A stretch of 64,000 nt of DNA from an uncultured Prevotellaceae bacterium (lineage in GTDB: Bacteria > Bacteroidota > Bacteroidia > Bacteroidales > Muribaculaceae). The position numbers were made by a program, and so were the translations under genes. The stretch lies in assembly GCA_900318335.1 (NCBI GenBank), contig ONKF01000006.1, positions 1-64,000 on the forward strand, read 5' to 3'. The notes under the pieces were generated by a model, which was not told the origin of the DNA, did no database searches, and saw only the letters and a list, made by a program, of their open reading frames with translations. Numbering within the stretch: the first letter of the stretch is position 1; the number at the start of each line of letters is the position of its first letter. Positions 1-8,298 of the stretch are shown here, piece by piece.

Positions 1-1
1 T

Positions 2-343
2 CTGATGTTAATATTAAAAGATTGTTATCTTATAGAGGGTGTTGGTTATGATACTGATGATATACACATAGCTGGTTACCCCTTATTTTATATGGCTTCT
101 GAGCGCTCGAATCCCCCCACATTTTTTTTAAGTCATGTCATTAAGGACGGTAAAATAATCTACAAGGGTTTGCGTTACCGCGAGGGTGCCTATGATGGTA
201 TCAACGAGGTGGTGGCAGACCAGCGTCGTGTGCATGACGGTAACTATTATGACCTGATGGGGCGTGCCGTAGGCAAGGAAGTACCGACTGTGCCCGGCAT
301 CTACATCCACCAGGGCAAGAAGATATGTGTAAAACGGAATTAA
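2..343 (+). CDS. 3' end of exported protein with C-terminal sorting domain (partial)
   Basis: The reading frame is open to the left edge, so this is the tail of a gene that begins outside the window; the ATG at 5 need not be the start. The last ~35 residues read YYDLMGRAV, then PGIYIHQGKK and a basic end (VKRN). This is the usual pattern of Bacteroidetes C-terminal sorting tails (type IX secretion, 'YDLxGR...PGIYIxxGKK'), which target proteins across the outer membrane and are removed there. The preceding 75 residues are a mixed beta-type sequence with no motif I recognise, so the catalytic or binding part of the protein cannot be judged. A hairpin terminator follows at 496-538. Confidence 0.75.
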   Translation: MMLILKDCYLIEGVGYDTDDIHIAGYPLFYMASERSNPPTFFLSHVIKDGKIIYKGLRYREGAYDGINEVVADQRRVHDGNYYDLMGRAVGKEVPTVPGIYIHQGKKICVKRN

Positions 344-495
344 CGGCCATTGGCCGTGGATAATGGAGAATGGTTAATGTTTAATGATGGCATCCGCAAT
401 CATTCGTCTGAACCCCTTTAACCATTAAACGTTATACTTTAATCATCAAGTTTTCCCAAGCTTGATTAGTTGCTTGAAACACACATTTGATCCTG

Positions 496-538
496 AAAAG
501 CCCGCCGGAGGTCCACACATCTGCCTCTGGCGGGTTTT
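496..538 (+). terminator. Rho-independent terminator-like hairpin
   Basis: A GC-rich stem (GCCCGCCGGAGG pairing with CCTCTGGCGGG) has an 11-12 nt loop and is flanked by AAAA on the left and TTTT on the right. It is the only clear terminator downstream of the partial exported gene, although it lies 150 bp beyond its stop codon. Confidence 0.7.
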
Positions 539-638
539 AAACTACGAATTACACGAATTCAACGAATTCTAGCATTTGCGCTTGACTTTTTCAAACAACT
601 GGTACAACGCTGAACAACTGAAACAACTTTTTTATATT

Positions 639-709
639 GAAAACAAGAAATACAAGAAGTACAATAAATTGATTATCAATAAATTGTGTTTCTTGTATTT
701 CTTGTCTTC
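639..709. repeat. Long inverted repeat, minimal relative of the MITE-like family
   Basis: Two arms of about 27 bp face each other around a short AT-rich loop. Each arm begins GAARACAAGAAATACAAGAA. The arm ends resemble the terminal inverted repeats of the 182-bp elements at 12355 and 13332 (GAAGACAATAAGTACAATAA), so this may be a solo-hairpin remnant of the same family. Confidence 0.6.
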
Positions 710-717
710 ATTTTCTA

Positions 718-862
718 ACGGCGAATTACGCGAATGAATCGAATGGCACCCGCATGTATGCTCGCTGCGCTCGCAGTTTAGAGTTTAGTGTTTAAAGTTT
801 AAAGGGGGCGTACCTTCTTTAAAAACGGCGAATTATACGGATTAAACAAATGGCACCTGCAT
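718..862. repeat. Tandem pair of intergenic modules separated by heptad repeats
   Basis: The motif AACGGCGAATTA..CG.AT followed by AATGGCACC.GCAT occurs at 718-756 and again at 824-862. Between the copies lie GCTCGCTGCGCTCGCAG and a run of 7-bp units of the GTTTAGA/GTTTAAA type. Together with the terminator at 496 and the hairpin at 639, this accounts for most of the 580-bp gap between 343 and 925, where I see no gene. Confidence 0.6.
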
Positions 863-924
863 CCCTTTTACACGAATACACCTATCCACAAATACACCTC
901 TAAACGAATACACCCCAAAAAGAA

Positions 925-1266
925 TCACTTCTTAGCGGGGAAGAACAGGTGCAGCATCCAGCTCACCAGCGTCAGCACGATGCTGAAACCCAGGGCCCAC
1001 CAGAAGCTTTCCACCATGAAGTGCGGCCCCACAATCCAGGAGCACAGCATCACCATCAACGCATTGATGACAAAGGTGAACAAGCCCAGGGTAAGCATGT
1101 TGATGGGCAACGCAAACAGCTTGACCAACGGACGAATCCACGCATTGATAAAACCGAGCACGATGGCTATAATCACAGCCCACCACCAGGGTTCAACGGT
1201 CACGCCATCGAGCGTGAAGGCGGTAATGAGCACCGCCAGTGCCGAAATAATCAATCTTGTAATCAT
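925..1266 (-). CDS. YvlD-like / phage holin superfamily IV membrane protein
   Basis: This 113-residue protein is almost entirely hydrophobic, with four predicted membrane segments at roughly residues 2-20, 28-50, 55-80 and 88-110. The signature of the small YvlD/holin-IV family is present: a loop after helix 2 with NAWIRPLVKLFALPIN, followed by LTLGLFTFVINALM. Members are inner-membrane proteins of unclear function, found in many bacteria with no link to phage. It is transcribed away from the YitT gene, and the region between them carries the promoter of the latter. There is no sign of lysis genes nearby, so a holin role is unlikely. Confidence 0.8.
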   Translation of the reverse strand: MITRLIISALAVLITAFTLDGVTVEPWWWAVIIAIVLGFINAWIRPLVKLFALPINMLTLGLFTFVINALMVMLCSWIVGPHFMVESFWWALGFSIVLTLVSWMLHLFFPAKK

Positions 1267-1411
1267 ATCTTTAACAATTTCAGGTTACATTATATATATA
1301 TTATAAGAATTTCCAATCGGTGGTTATCATTTGACACGCTAAAGGTACTATATTTTTTGATGCAAAGAACCATTCATCTCACTTTTTGAGCCGAATACTG
1401 ATTTTTTTCTG

Positions 1412-1419
1412 TAATTTTG
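1412..1419 (+). promoter_or_regulatory. -7 element of the yitT-family gene
   Basis: TAATTTTG matches the Bacteroidetes -7 consensus TAnnTTTG. It overlaps the upstream TTG that would extend the coding frame, which argues that translation starts at the ATG at 1447. The -33 element is poor. Confidence 0.55.
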
Positions 1420-1446
1420 CAGCCTGATAAACAAGCTATTCTTATT

Positions 1447-2382
1447 ATGACCGATTCAACGAGAAAATACTTCAATCTGGCACAGGACTACGTGATGATT
1501 ACAATCGGCCTGTTTCTTTATGCCTTTGGTTTCACCGCGTTTATCCTCCCCGAGAAAATCGTGATTGGCAGCGTGACGGGTCTCTCGTCACTCATCCACT
1601 TCTGGCTCGGCTGGAACGTGGCCATCACCTATTATGCCATCAACATCATTCTGCTGTGCATCGCCTTCCATAGCGTGGGCAAGCAGTTTGTGCTTCGCAC
1701 CGTTATGGGCGCGACAATCGCCACCATCCTGATAGGCATTCTGCAACCCATGTTCCCGACCCCCATCATTGAGCAGCAGACGTTCATGAACGTCATTTTG
1801 GGCGCCGTGCTGTGCGGCTTGGGACTGGGCATCGTGTTCACCCACAACGGCAGCACGGGCGGCACCGACATCATCGCCGCGATGGTTGCCAAGTACAGCA
1901 CCGTGTCGTTTGGACGCACGATGATGTACTGTGACGTGCTCATCATCTGCTCGTCATGGTTGCTGTTCCACTCGATCGACAAGATCGTTTACGGTCTCAT
2001 CTTCATGGTCATCTACTCGGTCGCTGCCGACCGTGTCATCAACAACACACGCCAAAGCGTGCAATTCCAGATCATCAGCAAGAAGTGGCAGGAAATCGCC
2101 GACAACATCATCCAGGAGGCCCACCGCGGCTGCACCGTCCTGGACGGTACCGGCTGGTACACCAAGGCTCCCGTCAAGATCCTGATGGTCATGTGCCGCA
2201 AGCACGAGAGCGTGCACATCTTCCGCATCATCAAGGAGACCGACCGCGAGGCCATCATCACCCAGAGCAACGTCAATGGCGTGTACGGATTTGGCTTTGA
2301 TGAACTCAAGGTGCGCGTCCACAGCAAGAAGGTCGACACTCCTAGCCGGGAGGCTACCAGTGAAGGCATTGATTCAAAATAA
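1447..2382 (+). CDS. YitT family membrane protein (YitT_membrane + DUF2179)
   Basis: This 311-residue protein has an N-terminal half of five hydrophobic segments (about residues 15-200) with the conserved GSTGGTDIIAA motif, and a C-terminal soluble domain of the DUF2179 type (about 215-300: RGCTVLDGTGWYT, then a VFRIIKETD-like stretch ending NVNGVYGFGFDEL). That architecture is typical of the YitT/YpjC group, whose transport substrate is not established. The frame could extend upstream to a TTG at 1417, but that codon lies inside the promoter -7 box, so the ATG at 1447 is chosen. A strong hairpin terminator follows. Confidence 0.85.
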   Translation: MTDSTRKYFNLAQDYVMITIGLFLYAFGFTAFILPEKIVIGSVTGLSSLIHFWLGWNVAITYYAINIILLCIAFHSVGKQFVLRTVMGATIATILIGILQPMFPTPIIEQQTFMNVILGAVLCGLGLGIVFTHNGSTGGTDIIAAMVAKYSTVSFGRTMMYCDVLIICSSWLLFHSIDKIVYGLIFMVIYSVAADRVINNTRQSVQFQIISKKWQEIADNIIQEAHRGCTVLDGTGWYTKAPVKILMVMCRKHESVHIFRIIKETDREAIITQSNVNGVYGFGFDELKVRVHSKKVDTPSREATSEGIDSK

Positions 2383-2426
2383 CAAAAATCAAGTATTAGG
2401 CTCAAAAAGCTATCAAAAGTTTATTT

Positions 2427-2460
2427 TTTTAGGCACGAAGCGAAATTTTCGTGCCTAAAA
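2427..2460. terminator. Hairpin terminator after the yitT-family gene
   Basis: TTTTAGGCACGAA pairs with TTCGTGCCTAAAA around an 8-nt loop. The A/T-flanked stem would work in both directions. Confidence 0.75.
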
Positions 2461-2491
2461 TTGTATATTTTCAAAAAAATTAATATTTTTG
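2461..2491 (+). promoter_or_regulatory. Promoter of the C10 protease gene
   Basis: TTG at 2461-2463, a 20-bp spacer and TATTTTTG at 2484-2491 fit the Bacteroidetes -33/-7 consensus. The start codon lies about 75 bp downstream. Confidence 0.65.
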
Positions 2492-2566
2492 CACGCTTTT
2501 CGTTTTACCGTGGTTATACCTTAAAGCAGCTAAATAATTAATCATCTATACATTAACAACTACAAC

Positions 2567-5500
2567 ATGAGAAAAATCACTATTCTTGCAACCTTGTTGC
2601 TTGCAGCCTTATCGGCTGTGGCAGCGCCCGTGACGCCGAGTCAGGCACAGCAGGCGGCGAGCCAGTTCATGCAGCAACGCCATGCAGGTGTTGCCATCCA
2701 GAGTTCGCCCATCAGCCGTTCACCACGACTGATGGCCAATGGCAAGCAATCTACCACACTTTCTAACTATTATGTTTTTAACGCTATCGGCGAGAAGGGT
2801 TATGTCATTGTGAGCGGCGACGACCGCACCATCCCCATCCTGGGTTACACCGACAGTGGCAGCTATGACCCCAATAATGTGCCCAGCAACATGCAGGCTT
2901 GGCTTGACAGCTATGCCCAGCAGATCAGCGACCTCGACAAGCTGGGCGTCAAGGGCAATGAGTTCACATCTCCCCGCCCCACCCGCAACAGTATTTCCCC
3001 GATGATCACCAGCCACTGGGACCAGGCAGGACCCTACTGGAACCACTGCCCCGAGTTCATGGATGTCACCGAGGAGGGCGATACCGTGGGCGAGTTGGCC
3101 TACACGGGATGTGTGGCTACCTCGATGGCCCAGATCATGAACTACCACAAGCACCCCATGCGTTGCTCCCAGCTCATTCCTTCCTACATCGTCACTTTTT
3201 ACTGGCATGAGGAATACGGTGCATTTGAGACCGATCCGCTGGATCCCATCTTCTTTGACTGGGACAACATGCGCGACAACTACACGGGTGCCGAGACCGA
3301 GGCCGAGAAAGATGCCGTCGCTTGGCTCATGCTCTATGCCGGTTGTGCCGCACAAATGCAGTATGGCGTTAACGCCTCAAGCACCAGCGACCCCTATATC
3401 CCGACGGCACTGAACGAATACTTCAACTACGACGCCAAGCTAGTTTACCGCAGCGACTATAACCAGGCCGACTGGGAAGACATGATTTATAATGAATTGG
3501 TCGAGGGTCGTCCCATGATCTACAACGGCCGTGCCGGTACCGGTGGTGGCCACTCGTTTGTGTGCGACGGCTATGCCTATGGCGACTACTTCCACATCAA
3601 CTGGGGCTGGGGTGGCCTGGGTGACGGCTACTTCGTCCTGTCGGTACTCAATCCCTATGCCGGAGGCATCGGCTCCACAACCAGCCTCGAGGGCTACAAT
3701 ATCGACCAGACCGCAGTCATCGGCATCCAGCCCGGTTACAGCGGCACACCCGTCGAGGTGGATCACCGCCTCACCGTGTTCAATATGTACTACACGGGAA
3801 CAAGCTCGTTTGAGCGCAGCGATGACGGCTACTTCAAGCTCAACAAGCGCCGCTACATCAAGGTGACTGCCGAGGACCATATCGACGACGGCACCAAGTA
3901 CCTGCGCGGTATCGCCCTCTATGACAGCGAGGACAACTTCATCGATATCATCGCACAGACCTATTACGGTGCAAACTATCTGTCCATCACCGACAGCTGG
4001 CCCGACACCCAGAGTTCCATTACCTATCCTTTCGGCAAAGATCTTCCCAACGGTTCCTATAAGATCGTTCCTGTAAGTTCCATCCCCGGCAGCAACGTTT
4101 GGGATCCCATGATCGAGAGCGACCGCTACTACGTCGAGGCCACCATCAATGGCGACTGGGTTACCATGACCAACCATCCCATTTTGGACCTGGAAGCCAT
4201 CAACTTTGAGTTTACTGGTGGCGAGAAGGTGGGTAGCGCTGAGCAGTGCCACGTGACGGTCAAGAACAACAGCCATGACCGCTATAGCGGCCGCCTGTTC
4301 CTCTATGTGGACAATGAGAACATCGACGAGTATGGAGAGTACACCACAGTCGTTGAAGCTGAGATTCCCGCTGGTGGAACCAAGGAGGTGACCTTTAACT
4401 TCACCCCCAAGAACGCCGGTACCAAGAGCGCCCATCTGTCCACCTATGACACCTCATGGAACCCCGCTATCCCCGGCACGGGATCGGTGACTATTGTAGG
4501 CTCCACAACCTATCCCATGAACCTGAGCGTCGATATCAACGCCATCGGCGCCGATGAGGACATGAACATCTATGACAGCTACATCAAGTTCAAGGTCGAT
4601 GTGACCAACCACAATACCGAGGGCGAGTACAACCGCTACATCCTGGCGCCCCTGTTCATCGTCGACGATAACAACCACGGCACCATGGTGACCTACCTGA
4701 GCCGCAACGTGGTTATCCCCGCGGGCGAGACTCAGACGTTCTACTTCGAGTTCGACAACCTGGCCTTCGGCTCGGTATATGCGCTCAACATCTTCGGCCG
4801 TAACGAGAACGAAGTCACCACCAATCTGGTTAATCCCGGCGAGTCCAAGTTCTATACCATCAACCGTGGTATGGTGGTTTGGGATGGCAATGGCAACCGC
4901 ACGGGCTACAAGCCCTATGACGGCATTACCGTTCCCGACAACGCTGCCGCTGTCAGCATCGAGAACCTTGAGTTGACCGCATTGGTTCCCAACGAGAACC
5001 CCAACGCCCTGTACTTCCTCGGCAGCAATGCCAAAGACCTGCCTGCCGGTCTCGAGGGCAAGAACGTCATCATTGACAATGAGGCCCAAAACGACATCGC
5101 GCTCAAGCACGGCTACAACTTCTACACACCCTATCGATTCAGTGCAAGCAACATCAGCTATGAGCGCACCTTTGACTACGGCCGCCACGCCGGCCAGGAG
5201 GGTGGCTGGAGCACAATGGTGCTGCCCTTCGCAGCCACCACTGTGACCGCCGATGGTGCCCCCATCGACTGGATGCACGGCAAGGACGACGCTAAGGGGC
5301 TGTGGATCTGCAACTTCGGCATGGAGGAAGAAGACCAGGACGAGGCCAAGCTGATTGCCAACTATGTCGGCACTGAGCTCGAGGCCAATGTGCCCTACTT
5401 CGTGGCTCCCTACGATGGTGCCAACGGTACCGATATGCGTGACAAGACTTTCGTCTTCAGCGCTACAGACGTGACTGTCAAGCCCAATCCCAGCGCAATC

Positions 5501-5896
5501 ACCAGCGGCACCTATCACATGACCGTCGGCGAGTTTGTACAGAAGAACATTCAGGACGCTTATTTCCTGAATGCGGCTGGCAGCCACTTCGTCAAGGCCG
5601 ATGAAGGCGTGGTGAAGGCGTTTGAGGTCTATGCCGACAACGTTACCGCCAGCAACGCCACCCAGTTCATGATTGTCCTGGACGAGAATGCCGAGGGTGC
5701 TGCAGTCAGCATCCGCGGTGATGTGAACAAGGACGGCAAGGTCGCCATCGATGATGTGACAGAACTCATCGACTTCCTGCTGGACAATGATTCCACCGAG
5801 GTTGACACCGAAGCCGCCGACTGCGACCTCGACAGCCACATCGCCATCAACGATGTGACCCAACTGATCGACTTCCTGCTCACCGGAGCCTGGTAA
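2567..5896 (+). CDS. Secreted C10 (streptopain-type) cysteine protease with dockerin-like tail
   Basis: This is a 1109-residue exported protein. A signal peptide (about residues 1-19, ending AVAAP) is followed by an inhibitory Spi/propeptide-type region (20-125) and the C10 catalytic domain (about 130-390). The nucleophile sits in YTGCVATSMAQIM (Cys182) and the base in GGHSFVCDGY (His329), followed by HINWGWGG, which is typical of the family. Residues 390-1030 are beta-rich and repeat-like, with no recognised catalytic motif. The last ~60 residues are two calcium-binding dockerin-type repeats (GDVNKDGKVAIDDV and a second D-x-D-x-x-x-x-I loop, each followed by LIDFLL). It probably degrades host or dietary protein outside the cell. 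It has its own promoter and terminator, so it is monocistronic. Confidence 0.88.
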   Translation: MRKITILATLLLAALSAVAAPVTPSQAQQAASQFMQQRHAGVAIQSSPISRSPRLMANGKQSTTLSNYYVFNAIGEKGYVIVSGDDRTIPILGYTDSGSYDPNNVPSNMQAWLDSYAQQISDLDKLGVKGNEFTSPRPTRNSISPMITSHWDQAGPYWNHCPEFMDVTEEGDTVGELAYTGCVATSMAQIMNYHKHPMRCSQLIPSYIVTFYWHEEYGAFETDPLDPIFFDWDNMRDNYTGAETEAEKDAVAWLMLYAGCAAQMQYGVNASSTSDPYIPTALNEYFNYDAKLVYRSDYNQADWEDMIYNELVEGRPMIYNGRAGTGGGHSFVCDGYAYGDYFHINWGWGGLGDGYFVLSVLNPYAGGIGSTTSLEGYNIDQTAVIGIQPGYSGTPVEVDHRLTVFNMYYTGTSSFERSDDGYFKLNKRRYIKVTAEDHIDDGTKYLRGIALYDSEDNFIDIIAQTYYGANYLSITDSWPDTQSSITYPFGKDLPNGSYKIVPVSSIPGSNVWDPMIESDRYYVEATINGDWVTMTNHPILDLEAINFEFTGGEKVGSAEQCHVTVKNNSHDRYSGRLFLYVDNENIDEYGEYTTVVEAEIPAGGTKEVTFNFTPKNAGTKSAHLSTYDTSWNPAIPGTGSVTIVGSTTYPMNLSVDINAIGADEDMNIYDSYIKFKVDVTNHNTEGEYNRYILAPLFIVDDNNHGTMVTYLSRNVVIPAGETQTFYFEFDNLAFGSVYALNIFGRNENEVTTNLVNPGESKFYTINRGMVVWDGNGNRTGYKPYDGITVPDNAAAVSIENLELTALVPNENPNALYFLGSNAKDLPAGLEGKNVIIDNEAQNDIALKHGYNFYTPYRFSASNISYERTFDYGRHAGQEGGWSTMVLPFAATTVTADGAPIDWMHGKDDAKGLWICNFGMEEEDQDEAKLIANYVGTELEANVPYFVAPYDGANGTDMRDKTFVFSATDVTVKPNPSAITSGTYHMTVGEFVQKNIQDAYFLNAAGSHFVKADEGVVKAFEVYADNVTASNATQFMIVLDENAEGAAVSIRGDVNKDGKVAIDDVTELIDFLLDNDSTEVDTEAADCDLDSHIAINDVTQLIDFLLTGAW

Positions 5897-5927
5897 TCAT
5901 CCGCTAGAGTAACAATCCCCACAATAA

Positions 5928-5967
5928 CGAGGGCATGGCAACAATGATTGCCATGCCCTCGGTTTTT
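5928..5967 (+). terminator. Terminator of the C10 protease gene
   Basis: CGAGGGCATGGCAA pairs with TTGCCATGCCCTCG around a 6-nt loop and is followed by GTTTTT. Confidence 0.88.
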
Positions 5968-6035
5968 ATCCACCCTAAACCCGACAAGATGCCACCCGAG
6001 CGCTGTCAGGCACGGTTCTTGCCTATTCTAGGGCA

Positions 6036-7175
6036 ATGTTTATCTACACCTATACCGAAGCCGAAGGAACCGAGTCACGACGAGTGGCTGGGGACATCGA
6101 CCATATCATGAAGCCTGCATTTGGAGACAGGCCAGGCGCCAACGGGCACCAGTACACGGGACCGAGGTTGAGCGCCAGGATGCTGCAGGAGTATGAAGCG
6201 GCCCACCGCGAACTCGTCAACGGCATCATCACCGACCAGATGGTTCAACTCGTGGATATGGGCAACTATGGCGTGGGGCTGCAAGTGAAAGCGCCCTGCG
6301 GACTGACATTATGTCATGCTGTGCAGGGATCCAATGTGGGTGCCCGAATCGACATCGACGAATTGCACTACCACCAGCAGTGGAGCGGTGCCCCCATGGA
6401 GGTCATCGACCGCAGCCGGGTGGTCGAGAGCAGCCAGGTGTTCCTGGAGCACGCCGCCGAGTGGAAAGAACAGCTTGCCGCCGCATTCAAGGCCGACAGC
6501 AAGGGCGTGAAAATGCGCAACATGGCAATGAACAACATGGACGCCTACCTGGTGCGCTACTTCGATGGCACCGGCATCACCTATTACTGTGACAAGCGCC
6601 ATGCCGACGGTCACAAGGCCAGGCTGCTCATCCACCTCAACCGCTACAAGACCCTTGACCTTCCCATCCCCCACGACGACTTCATCAATCATCTTGACCT
6701 GGTCAAACCCTATATGGTCGAGTTTGCCTATATGGCTCGCGACGGGCGTTTCACCGTCCGCAGCGAGGTGCGTGACGACTGGCAACGGGCACAGCTTCCC
6801 GAGGACGAAACCGTCCAGGAGGAGCCTAAACCCAAAGGCCTCAAGGGATGGCTGCACCGCGTGCTCGACAGCAGCGACAAGCAGCCCGCCGAACAGCCCA
6901 AGTCCCCCTTGCAACTGCTGGTCGACGAGGTGATGCAGGACAAGACCTGCCAATACCACCTCACCGAGGACGAGGAGGACGGACGCCGCGAGCTGCACAT
7001 CAGACTGAGCCGTGGACGCTCGATGATCATCGACCTCAACCAGGCTGGTGACATCAAGGCACGCATCATCCACGACATGGCCTACATCCCCCGTCTGGTC
7101 GAACTCGCCAAACTCTTTCCCTACCGCCTCACCGGCCCCCGGAAGAAGGCCGAATGGATCACAGCTCCCAAATAG
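6036..7175 (+). CDS. Unrecognised protein upstream of a MoxR/VWA pair
   Basis: This 379-residue soluble protein has no signal peptide or membrane segment. I do not recognise the family. It has two alpha/beta halves (about 40-230 and 285-375) joined by a charged, proline-rich linker near residue 250-285 (EEPKPKGLKGWLHRVLD). Both halves contain a similar 'LL.D..M.....YHL....DGR..L.I.L.R...' arrangement, hinting at an internal duplication. The gene ends 52 bp before the AAA ATPase, in the same direction, with no terminator between, so it is probably the first gene of that operon. A role as substrate adaptor or target of the ATPase is inference from position only. Confidence 0.7.
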   Translation: MFIYTYTEAEGTESRRVAGDIDHIMKPAFGDRPGANGHQYTGPRLSARMLQEYEAAHRELVNGIITDQMVQLVDMGNYGVGLQVKAPCGLTLCHAVQGSNVGARIDIDELHYHQQWSGAPMEVIDRSRVVESSQVFLEHAAEWKEQLAAAFKADSKGVKMRNMAMNNMDAYLVRYFDGTGITYYCDKRHADGHKARLLIHLNRYKTLDLPIPHDDFINHLDLVKPYMVEFAYMARDGRFTVRSEVRDDWQRAQLPEDETVQEEPKPKGLKGWLHRVLDSSDKQPAEQPKSPLQLLVDEVMQDKTCQYHLTEDEEDGRRELHIRLSRGRSMIIDLNQAGDIKARIIHDMAYIPRLVELAKLFPYRLTGPRKKAEWITAPK

Positions 7176-7227
7176 GCTATAGGTGCCCCAACTAAAAACT
7201 AAGGACTAAAAACTAAAAACTACAATA

Positions 7228-8298
7228 ATGGCCATAACAATCAACACCGGCGACCTCAAGACGATTCTCGAGACCACGCCATCGACACAGAACATCCTGC
7301 TCGTGGGTAAGCACGGCATCGGCAAGAGCGAAATCATCACCCGACACTTCGAGGAAAAGGGCATTCCCGTAATCGCCCTGTTCCTGGGACAAATGAGTGA
7401 TCCGGGCGACCTCATCGGCCTGCCCAACAAGGACGAGACGACTGGCAAGACCGAATTCATGCCGCCCTACTGGTTCCCCATGGATGACAAGCCCGTGGTG
7501 CTCTTCCTCGACGAGATGAACCGCGCACGCCCCGAAATCCTGCAATCGGTCATGGACCTGTCGCTCAACCGCAAGCTGGCGGGTCGTTCGTTACCCCCCG
7601 GCAGCCGTGTCATCGCTGCCGTCAACGACGGCGAGGAGTACCAGCTCACTGACCTCGATCCCGCACTGGTGTCGCGCTTCAATGTCTATTTCTTCTCGCC
7701 CACGGTGGGTGAATGGCTCTTCTGGGCCAAGCAGAACGGCATCGACCAGCGCGTCATCACCTTTATCGAGGAACACCCCGATGAGCTCGAGAAGAACGTG
7801 GACATCAACAAGGGCACCTTTGACAAGACGCCCGACCGCCGCGCCTGGGTCCGCGTGTCAGGACTGCTGCAGGCCAGCAACAATATCACCGATATGAATC
7901 GACTGGCCAAGATGATTACCGGCGTCATCGGCGCCCGCTCGGCCTCGATGTTTATCCAGTCGCTCAACCAGTCACGCATGCTCACCGCCCGCGAGGTGCT
8001 CAACGACTTCGTGGCCTGCCAGCAGACCCTTTCGACCTATACCATGCCCCAGATCGCCATTATCAACGAGGGCATCTACCAGACGCTCGAGCTGGGTGTG
8101 AGCAAGGGCGATAGCGAGGCCGTGGGACGCAACCTTGTGCGTTATATCAAGTGGATGCTGGGTAACGGACGTCAGGAGGCGATTGCCCACTTCGCATCGT
8201 TCTTCGAGAAGGCGACCTACCCCAACGCCAATGCCTATATCATGATGGACTGCCGCGAGGCGCTGCAGCTCATCAACCAGATGATTGCTAACTTATGA
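7228..8298 (+). CDS. MoxR-type AAA+ ATPase (AAA_5)
   Basis: This 356-residue protein has a Walker A motif GKHGIGKS (about residues 27-34), Walker B VVLFLDEMNRA (about 89-99) and an arginine-finger region after DPALVSRFNVY. This fits the MoxR branch of AAA+ ATPases, which act as chaperone-like remodelling machines paired with von Willebrand A proteins. The stop codon overlaps the start of the VWA gene by 4 nt (ATGA), the usual sign of translational coupling. It is presumably cytosolic. The family assignment is firm; the client is unknown. Confidence 0.88.
   Translation: MAITINTGDLKTILETTPSTQNILLVGKHGIGKSEIITRHFEEKGIPVIALFLGQMSDPGDLIGLPNKDETTGKTEFMPPYWFPMDDKPVVLFLDEMNRARPEILQSVMDLSLNRKLAGRSLPPGSRVIAAVNDGEEYQLTDLDPALVSRFNVYFFSPTVGEWLFWAKQNGIDQRVITFIEEHPDELEKNVDINKGTFDKTPDRRAWVRVSGLLQASNNITDMNRLAKMITGVIGARSASMFIQSLNQSRMLTAREVLNDFVACQQTLSTYTMPQIAIINEGIYQTLELGVSKGDSEAVGRNLVRYIKWMLGNGRQEAIAHFASFFEKATYPNANAYIMMDCREALQLINQMIANL

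Noticed and set aside
925-1266. Holin of a prophage
   Set aside because: The protein belongs to a family that bears the holin name, but there are no lysin, structural or integrase genes nearby.
3440-5863. Two minus-strand frames opposite the C10 protease
   Set aside because: They are shadows of the protease gene; no recognisable protein features.
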